Shown one piece after another: positions 20,892-26,467 of a DNA stretch of 26,467 nucleotides. Origin of the DNA: DASVSE01 sp036399715. GTDB lineage: Bacteria > Bacteroidota > Rhodothermia > Rhodothermales > Rubricoccaceae. The translations under genes were made by a program, and so were the position numbers. A model generated the notes under the pieces. The model was given only the letters and a program-made list of their open reading frames with translations, ran no database searches and was not told the origin of the DNA. The number at the start of each line of letters is the position of its first letter. Position 1 is the stretch's first letter. The stretch is taken from the NCBI GenBank assembly GCA_036399715.1, contig DASWMO010000106.1, positions 1 through 26,467 on the forward strand. The letters are read 5' to 3'.

Positions 20892-22910
20892 ATGACCCTT
20901 CGTTCTGCCGGCCCCCTTGCCCTCGCGTGTGCCGGGGCCGTCCTTCTCGCCGCCTGCGGCAGCACCCGCCCGGCTGATGCCGGCGGCGAGCCGCTCGTCG
21001 CCCGCTGGACCGGCGGCGCCCTCACGCTGCCGCAGTTCGAGGCCGCCTTCGCGGCGACCGAGAGCGCCCTCTCGGACTCGCTCATGACCGTCCCCGAGCG
21101 GCGGCTCGACTTCCTGGAACGCTACGTCGACTTCCAGCTCAAGGTCCTCGCCGCGCGCACGGCCGGCTACGACCGCGACTCGTCCTACCTCGCCGAGGTC
21201 GCCGAGTACCGCGACCAGCTCGCGGGGCCGTACTTCACGGACCGTCAGATCCTCGATGAGATCATCCGCGACGTCTACGACAAGCAGGCCGAGCAGGTAT
21301 CCGCCCGCCACCTGCTGATCCGCGTCGGGCCGTACGCGCCCGCGCCGGACACGCTCGCGGCCTACACGCGCGCCGTCCAGATCGCCGACTCGATCCGCGC
21401 CGGGGCCTACACGTTCGAGGCCGCCGCCCGGCGCTACTCGCAGGACCCGTCCGTCGCCCAGAACGGCGGCGCGCTGGGCTTCTTCACGGGCGGCCAGACG
21501 GTCCTGCCATTCGAGGATGCGGCCTATAACACGCCCGTCGGACAGATGGCCGGTCCGGTCCGGACGCAGTTCGGCTTCCACCTGCTGGAGATCATGGACC
21601 GCCGGCCGACGCCGAGCCAGGTCCGTGCGCGCCACATCCTGATCCGCCCGACCGGCGGCACGCCCGCCGACACGGCTGCGGCGCGCGCCGAGATCGAGGC
21701 GCTCGCCGCGCGCATCGCGGCCGGCGAGAGCTTCGAGGCCCTCGCGCGGCAGTACTCGCAGGACCCCGGCTCGGCCCCGCAGGGCGGCGACCTCGGCGTC
21801 TTCGGGCCCGGCCGCATGGTGCCGCAGTTCGAGCAGGCGACCTTCGCGCTCCAGAACCCCGGCGACGTTTCGCCGCCGGTCCGGACGGACTTCGGGATCC
21901 ACCTCGTCCAGCTCGTCGAGCGCGTCCCGCGGCCGACCTTCGAGGCGTCCTACGACGAGCTCCGCCAGCAGGCGCTGCGCCTGCCGCGGACGGCCCTCAA
22001 GCGCCGCGCCCTCGGGCGCCAGTTCCGCGAGCAGAACGGCGGCCGCTTCGACGCCGAGGCCGTCCGCGCGGCCCTCGCGCAGTTCCCCGCCGACTCGGCC
22101 TACGTCCGAGCGACGCGCGACGGCTTCGGCGCGCTCGGCGAGGCGACGTTCGCCGTCATCGGCGACACGGTCCTGACGGTCTCGCGCCTGCAGGACGTCT
22201 TCCGCCGCACGCGCGTCGCCGAAAACCCCGTCGAGACGCTCGTCGCCGTCGCCGAGGACTACGCCGACGAGCGCTCAGTCGAGGGCGCCGTCGCGGCGCT
22301 CGAAACCCGCGACCCCGAGTTCGCCCGCGTCTTCCGCTCCTACGCCGACGGCGTGCTGTACTTCCGTGCGGCCGAGGACAGCGTCTGGACGCCCGCCAAG
22401 GACGACACGGACGGCCTCCGGGCGTACTACGCCGCCCACCGCGGCCAGTACCGCTGGCCGGACCGCCGCCGCGCGCTCGCCTTCCGCACGCCGGGCGACT
22501 CGATCCTCCAGGTCGTCGCGGCGGCTCTGGACGCCGGCCGCACGCCTCAGGACGTGTTCGCCGAGTACGGCGGCGGCCGCTTCAACCTCCGGCTGGACAC
22601 GGTCTACGTCTCGGATTCGACCCAGACGGCCCTAGACCGCGTCCTTGGCCTCAACCCGGGTCAAAACTCGGGCGTCGTCGCGGAGCGCAGCCGCCTCGCG
22701 GTCTACGTGTACGAGGCGACGGAGCCGTCCCGGGAGAAGACCTTCGAGGAGGCCCGCGCCGAGCTGATCTCGGGCTACCAGACGGACCTTGAACGGGCGT
22801 GGGAGGCCCGTCTCCGCTCCCGCTACCGCGCCGAGACGTTCCCGGACCGCGTGCCGCCGGTCGGGCCGCCACAGCCAGCGGAGACGGGCGCGGCGCGGGT
22901 CGGCGGGTGA
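20892..22910 (+). CDS. Peptidyl-prolyl isomerase lipoprotein with two parvulin domains
   Basis: This 672-aa protein has a lipoprotein signal (LLAAC, Cys22) and a SurA/PpiD-like N-terminal helical region. Two canonical PPIC domains lie at about 136-240 (SARHLLIRV..., YSQDPSVAQNGGALGFF, FGFHLLEIMDR) and about 243-345 (RARHILIRP..., YSQDPGSAPQGGDLGVF, FGIHLVQLVER). A long C-terminal helical region (345-672) is unassigned. It probably assists folding of outer-membrane or secreted proteins in the periplasm. The ATG at 20892 is chosen because the signal follows directly; the frame is open far upstream only as shadow of the opposing ddl. Its TGA overlaps the next gene's GTG (GTGA), so translation is probably coupled. 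Confidence 0.9.
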   Translation: MTLRSAGPLALACAGAVLLAACGSTRPADAGGEPLVARWTGGALTLPQFEAAFAATESALSDSLMTVPERRLDFLERYVDFQLKVLAARTAGYDRDSSYLAEVAEYRDQLAGPYFTDRQILDEIIRDVYDKQAEQVSARHLLIRVGPYAPAPDTLAAYTRAVQIADSIRAGAYTFEAAARRYSQDPSVAQNGGALGFFTGGQTVLPFEDAAYNTPVGQMAGPVRTQFGFHLLEIMDRRPTPSQVRARHILIRPTGGTPADTAAARAEIEALAARIAAGESFEALARQYSQDPGSAPQGGDLGVFGPGRMVPQFEQATFALQNPGDVSPPVRTDFGIHLVQLVERVPRPTFEASYDELRQQALRLPRTALKRRALGRQFREQNGGRFDAEAVRAALAQFPADSAYVRATRDGFGALGEATFAVIGDTVLTVSRLQDVFRRTRVAENPVETLVAVAEDYADERSVEGAVAALETRDPEFARVFRSYADGVLYFRAAEDSVWTPAKDDTDGLRAYYAAHRGQYRWPDRRRALAFRTPGDSILQVVAAALDAGRTPQDVFAEYGGGRFNLRLDTVYVSDSTQTALDRVLGLNPGQNSGVVAERSRLAVYVYEATEPSREKTFEEARAELISGYQTDLERAWEARLRSRYRAETFPDRVPPVGPPQPAETGAARVGG

Positions 22911-23770
22911 CGCGGACTGCGCGCGTCGTCTTCGGGACGGCCCTCGTCAGTGCAGCTGGCCTCGCCGCGTGCCGGACCGAGGCGCCCGCTCCCGACGCGT
23001 CCGTCGCGGCGCAGGTCGGCGATGCGTTCCTGACCGAGACCGAGGTGGCGCGGGCCATCGCCGCGGCACCCGGCCTTGACTCGGCCGAGGCGCGGCGCGA
23101 GACCGTCGAGCCGTGGGTCCGCCGCCAGCTGCTCGCGCAGCACGCCCGGGCGACGGGCCTCGCGGACGAGCCCGATGTCCGGCAGCGCCTCGTCGACGCC
23201 GAGCGGGCCGTCCTCGAAGCCGCCGCCCTCGGCGCCCTCGCCGACGAGTCCGCTCCCACGGACGCCCAGATCGAAGCCGCCTACGCCGCCCACCCCGGCG
23301 ACTTCACGCCGGCCGAGGCGATGGTCCGCGTGCGCCATCTGCTCGTCCGCGGGCCTGGCCGGGCCCGCGCCGCCGCAGCCGCCCTCGCCCGCGTCGCCGC
23401 GTCGGCCCAACCGGACTCGACGTTCGCGCTCGCCGCGCGCGAGTTCTCGACCGACGCGGACGGGGCGGTGTCGCTCGCCCGCACGTTCGTCACCCTCTCG
23501 GAACTCGACGCCGCCGATCCTGCCCTCGGGCGGGCCGTCGCCGGTCTCGCGCCCGGTGCTGTCGCGATGGCCGCGGCGTCGCGACCGGGGACCGTCCACG
23601 TCGTCGCGCTCGTCGCGCGGCACCCGGCCGGCGCCGTGCTCCCGCTCGCGGCCGTCCGCGACGAGATTGCCGAGCGCCTCGGCGTCGGGCTGCGCACGGA
23701 TGCCGCGGCCCGGCTCGTTGAACGCCTTCGGGCCGACGCTGTCGCCCGCTCGGCCTACCGCGTCCGCTAG
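22907..23770 (+). CDS. SurA/PrsA-like lipoprotein with a degenerate parvulin domain
   Basis: This 287-aa protein starts at a GTG overlapping the upstream stop and has a lipobox LAAC (Cys22). An N-terminal SurA-like helical region (about 30-140) includes VGDAFLTETEVARAIAAA and PWVRRQLLAQHAR. A parvulin-like region (about 140-250) begins VRVRHLLVRGPG but lacks the YSxDPxxxxGGxLG block and the FGFHxxxL end, which here reads GTVHVVALVAR. It is therefore probably a chaperone without isomerase activity. It sits between two intact parvulin genes in one operon, as in other members of this phylum. No nearby frameshift is seen, so the degeneration is not a broken gene. Confidence 0.8.
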   Translation: MTRTARVVFGTALVSAAGLAACRTEAPAPDASVAAQVGDAFLTETEVARAIAAAPGLDSAEARRETVEPWVRRQLLAQHARATGLADEPDVRQRLVDAERAVLEAAALGALADESAPTDAQIEAAYAAHPGDFTPAEAMVRVRHLLVRGPGRARAAAAALARVAASAQPDSTFALAAREFSTDADGAVSLARTFVTLSELDAADPALGRAVAGLAPGAVAMAAASRPGTVHVVALVARHPAGAVLPLAAVRDEIAERLGVGLRTDAAARLVERLRADAVARSAYRVR

Positions 23771-23816
23771 CCGGCGCTGCCCTCCAGGCACTCTTTTTCG
23801 TCATTACTCGCTGTCC

Positions 23817-25211
23817 ATGCGCCGTCTCGCCCTAATCGTCCTCGTCGCCCTCTCGGCCGGCGCCTCCGCCCAGCCGGTCCAGTCCGGCGCCCGCCTCGAC
23901 GGCATCGCCGCGGTCGTCGGCGACCAGGTCGTGCTGTACTCCGAGGTCGACGCGCTCGCCCAGCAGACGGCCGCGGCCCAGCAGCCGGCCATCTCGGTCA
24001 CGCCGGACCTGTGGAGCCGCTCGCTGGACCAGTTGCTGGACCGCCAGATCCTCATCGACAACGCCCGCCGCGACACGACCATCACGGCGACAGAGGAGGA
24101 GATCTCGGACGAGGTCGACCGCAACCTCGCGACGCTCGTCCAGCAGGTCGGCTCCGAGGCCGCCCTCGTCGAGGCCTACGGCCGGCCCGTGAGCGGCATC
24201 CGCGAGTCCATCCGCGCCGACGTCCGCGACGACATCCTGCTCCAGCGCTACCGCGGGCGCCGCCTGCGCGCCGTCGCGACGACGCCCGGCGAGGTCGAGG
24301 CATGGTTCAACCGCATCCCCGAGGCGCAGCGGCCCCAGATCCCCGAGCTCGTCCGCGTGGCCCACGTCGTCCGCGCGCCCGCGCCAGCGGCCGAGGCGCG
24401 CACGCAGGCCCGCGCCTTCACGCAGGCCCTCCGCGACTCGGTCGCCGCGGGCCAGGCGACCCTCGATGACCTCGCCAACCGTCACTCCACCGACCCCGGC
24501 AACACCAACCGCGACGGGACGAAGAACGGCGGGGCCTACCGCAACTTCAGCCTCCGCGACCTCGACCCGACCTTCGCCGCCGCGGCGGCGGCGCTCGAGC
24601 CGGGCGGCCTCTCGCAGGTCGTCGAGTCCAGCTTCGGCTTCCACGTCATCCGCCTCGACGCGCGCACGGGCGACCGGGTCTCGTTCTCGCACATCCTCAT
24701 CCCCGTCTCCCGCGCCGCCGTGGACGACGCCGCCGCCCGCACGCTCCTCACCACGCTCCGCGACTCGGTCGTGACCCACAACGTGCCCTTCGAGGCCATC
24801 GCGCGCCGCCACTCCGAGGACCCGTACTCGGCCGCCCGCGGCGGCTTCGTCTCGGACCCCTCGACGGGCGAGCGTGACCTCCGCCTCGACGCCCTCGGCG
24901 CCCGCTGGAAGGCGACCGTGGACACGATGACCGTCGGCGAGGTCTCGGGCGTCGCCCCGGTCGAGTTGCTCGACGCCAACCGCACGCCGGTCCTCCACTT
25001 CGTCCTGCTCCAGAAGCGGACGCCCGCGCACACGCTCTCGCTCGCCGCCGACTACACGCTCCTCGCCGAGTACGCGCTCCAGGAAAAGCGCCAGTCCGTC
25101 CTCCGCGAGTGGGTGGACTCGCTCCGCCGCTCGACCTACGTCGACATCCGGGCGACGGACCGCTATGTCCCGGCCGCTCCGCGCGCCGCGGCGACCACGG
25201 GCGCCCGATGA
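23817..25211 (+). CDS. surA: Periplasmic chaperone/peptidyl-prolyl isomerase SurA
   Basis: This 464-aa protein has a signal peptide (residues 1-18, GASA|Q) and a SurA N-terminal domain from about 25 (LDGIAAVVGDQVVLYSEVDALA) to about 165. Two parvulin domains follow, at about 180-285 (RVAHVVRAP..., STDPGNTNRDGTKNGGAYRNF, FGFHVIRLDA) and about 288-395 (FSHILIPVSR..., HSEDPYSAARGGFVSD). SurA escorts outer-membrane proteins across the periplasm. The gene begins 46 nt after the second lipoprotein gene and ends in an ATGA overlap with the MoxR gene. The ATG at 23817 is the only start that gives the signal peptide; the longer open frame upstream is shadow sequence. Confidence 0.93.
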   Translation: MRRLALIVLVALSAGASAQPVQSGARLDGIAAVVGDQVVLYSEVDALAQQTAAAQQPAISVTPDLWSRSLDQLLDRQILIDNARRDTTITATEEEISDEVDRNLATLVQQVGSEAALVEAYGRPVSGIRESIRADVRDDILLQRYRGRRLRAVATTPGEVEAWFNRIPEAQRPQIPELVRVAHVVRAPAPAAEARTQARAFTQALRDSVAAGQATLDDLANRHSTDPGNTNRDGTKNGGAYRNFSLRDLDPTFAAAAAALEPGGLSQVVESSFGFHVIRLDARTGDRVSFSHILIPVSRAAVDDAAARTLLTTLRDSVVTHNVPFEAIARRHSEDPYSAARGGFVSDPSTGERDLRLDALGARWKATVDTMTVGEVSGVAPVELLDANRTPVLHFVLLQKRTPAHTLSLAADYTLLAEYALQEKRQSVLREWVDSLRRSTYVDIRATDRYVPAAPRAAATTGAR

Positions 25212-26194
25212 TCGACCCGACCGACCCCGGCGCCGCAGCCCAGCTCGCCGATGCCGCCCGGCGCCTCCGGATCGAGATCGCCCGGCAGGTCGTCGGGCAG
25301 GAGGACGCCGTCGAGGGGCTCCTCGTCACGCTCCTCGCGCGCGGCCATGCCCTGCTCGTCGGCGTGCCCGGGCTCGCCAAGACGCTCCTCATCCGCTCGC
25401 TCGCCTCGGCCCTCGACCTGTCGTTCAGCCGGATCCAGTTCACGCCGGACCTCATGCCGGGGGACATCACGGGCACGGAGATTATCGAGGAGGACCCCGA
25501 GACGGGCCGCCGGCGGTTCCGCTTCGTCGAGGGCCCGCTGTTCGCCAACGTCGTCCTCGCGGACGAGATCAACCGGACGCCGCCCAAGACGCAGGCCGCG
25601 CTGCTCGAAGCGATGCAGGAGGGCCACGTCACCGCGCAGGGCAAGGCGCTCGAACTCCCGAAGCCGTTCTTCGTCCTCGCGACGCAGAACCCCATCGAGC
25701 AGGAGGGCACGTACCCGCTCCCCGAGGCGCAGCTCGACCGGTTCATGTTCACGCTTCACCTCGACTACCCGCCGTTCGCGGACGAGGTCGCCATCGTCCG
25801 CCAGACGACCGGCGCGGCGCCCGAGGCCATCCGGCCCGTCCTCTCGGGCGCGGACCTGCTCGCGTACCAGCAGCTCGTCCGCAACGCGCCCGTCGCGGAC
25901 TCGGTCGTCGAGCACGCCGTCCGCCTCGCCGCGCGCACGCGGCCGGGCCGCGAGGGCGCCCCGCCCTTCGTGACCGAGTGGCTGAGCTACGGCGCCGGCC
26001 CGCGCGCGAGCCAGGTCCTCGTCCTCGCCGCCAAGGCCCTCGCGCTCCTCGACGGCCGCCTGACGCCGCTCACGGACGACGTCGACCGCGCGGCGCTGCC
26101 CGTGCTGCGGCACCGGATCGTTACGAACTACGCCGCCGAGGCCGAGGGCGTCTCGGCTGAGGACATTGTCGCCCGCCTCGTCCGCGGCGCCTGA
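25208..26194 (+). CDS. MoxR family AAA+ ATPase
   Basis: This 328-aa protein is a full-length MoxR ATPase with the AAA_3 core and the C-terminal lid domain. Walker A is GVPGLAKT (52-59) and Walker B is VVLADE (115-120), followed by INRTPPKTQAALLEAMQEG. Sensor 1 is ATQNP (158-162) in LATQNPIEQEGTYPLPEAQLDRFM. MoxR proteins are chaperone-like ATPases that usually work with von Willebrand A domain partners, which are not in the window. The ATG overlaps the surA TGA (ATGA), so it is the last cistron of the folding operon. Its TGA abuts the opposing stop with no spacer base. Confidence 0.93.
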   Translation: MIDPTDPGAAAQLADAARRLRIEIARQVVGQEDAVEGLLVTLLARGHALLVGVPGLAKTLLIRSLASALDLSFSRIQFTPDLMPGDITGTEIIEEDPETGRRRFRFVEGPLFANVVLADEINRTPPKTQAALLEAMQEGHVTAQGKALELPKPFFVLATQNPIEQEGTYPLPEAQLDRFMFTLHLDYPPFADEVAIVRQTTGAAPEAIRPVLSGADLLAYQQLVRNAPVADSVVEHAVRLAARTRPGREGAPPFVTEWLSYGAGPRASQVLVLAAKALALLDGRLTPLTDDVDRAALPVLRHRIVTNYAAEAEGVSAEDIVARLVRGA

Positions 26195-26467
26195 CTAGCG
26201 GGCGACGACGAGCCGCGCCGTCGTCGTCTGCGTCCCGGCCGTCGCGCGGACGACGTACACGCCGGCTGGCCACGCCCCCGTCTCGACCGCGACGACCGTC
26301 TCCCCCGCCGCGACCGCTCCGTCGAGCACAACCGCGACCTCGCGGCCTAGCGCATCCACCACGACGACCCGAACCGAGGACGGCTCCGCGACGGTAACGG
26401 TGAGGGTCGCGGAGAAGCGGGCCGGGTTAGGGCTCACCGTGAGCGCCAATGCGTTCCCTGCCGCCTC
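26195..26467 (-). CDS. C-terminal end of a type IX-secreted protein (sorting domain type A), 5' end cut by window
   Basis: The minus-strand frame enters from the right edge and ends with TAG at 26197-26195, leaving 90 residues. They form a type A T9SS sorting domain: LTVSPNPARFSATLTVTV, then VRVVVVDALGREVAVVLDG, AGETVVAVETGAWPAGVYVVRA and the end TTTARLVVAR. Such domains direct secreted proteins through the type IX machinery of Bacteroidota to the cell surface. The cargo part lies outside the window. A TTG at 26449 is in frame but is internal, not the start. Confidence 0.88.
   Translation of the reverse strand, partial: EAAGNALALTVSPNPARFSATLTVTVAEPSSVRVVVVDALGREVAVVLDGAVAAGETVVAVETGAWPAGVYVVRATAGTQTTTARLVVAR

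Overview
The window is chromosomal DNA of a very high-GC bacterium of the Bacteroidota/Rhodothermota group. The best guess is a marine Rhodothermia member of the Rubricoccaceae type (Rubrivirga/Rubricoccus-like); this is inferred from sequence style, not from a database match. Supporting evidence: a type IX secretion C-terminal sorting domain at the right edge; upstream of many genes a short element of the form TAnnTTTG/TAGCTTnn, the group's -7 promoter element; almost no Shine-Dalgarno sequences; and families typical of the group (bacilliredoxin, tandem parvulin/SurA genes followed by MoxR, a DUF3140 protein). Genes are packed tightly, with many abutting or overlapping starts and stops. I see no insertion sequence, phage, CRISPR array or rRNA.

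Layout. 1-2867: a bacilliredoxin (minus strand, cut by the left edge), then a secreted NlpC/P60 peptidase, greA behind a hairpin-containing leader, and a monofunctional peptidoglycan glycosyltransferase. 2953-4899: phoH and nadC with abutting codons, ending in a hairpin shared with the convergent rlpA-like gene. 4919-6238: the rlpA-like gene and plsY, divergent. 6294-10473: a tesA-like lipoprotein esterase, divergent from a ybbA-ybbP ABC exporter pair, the same arrangement as in E. coli. 10539-12111: an ACT-domain malic enzyme, then a tRNA-Met(CAT) with its own promoter and terminator.

12141-14450: a GT4 glycosyltransferase and a CDP-paratose-2-epimerase-like SDR protein, probably for a surface polysaccharide. 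14464-15487 (minus): yigZ and DUF3140; divergent from them is a TauE/SafE permease. 16341-18009 (minus): a 42-codon small ORF overlapping pssA, then purS and clpS. 18075-19394 (plus): an orphan 116-aa protein and a secreted protein of visibly lower GC. 19413-20678 (minus): ddl with an unusual Gly/Ala/Lys insertion. 20818-26194 (plus): an envelope-folding block of a double-parvulin lipoprotein, a degenerate parvulin lipoprotein, SurA and a MoxR ATPase, with two of the three junctions overlapping. 26195-26467 (minus): the C-terminal end of a type IX-secreted protein.

Much of the window serves the cell envelope: peptidoglycan (NlpC/P60, MtgA, RlpA-like, Ddl), phospholipid (PlsY, PssA), surface sugar, outer-membrane protein folding and type IX secretion. 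The rest is housekeeping (GreA, NadC, PurS, malic enzyme, ClpS, tRNA). I found no clear candidate for a wholly new system. The most interesting leads are the greA leader, the regulated-looking 42-codon ORF in front of pssA, the recurring promoter element, the Ddl insertion and the low-GC secreted protein.
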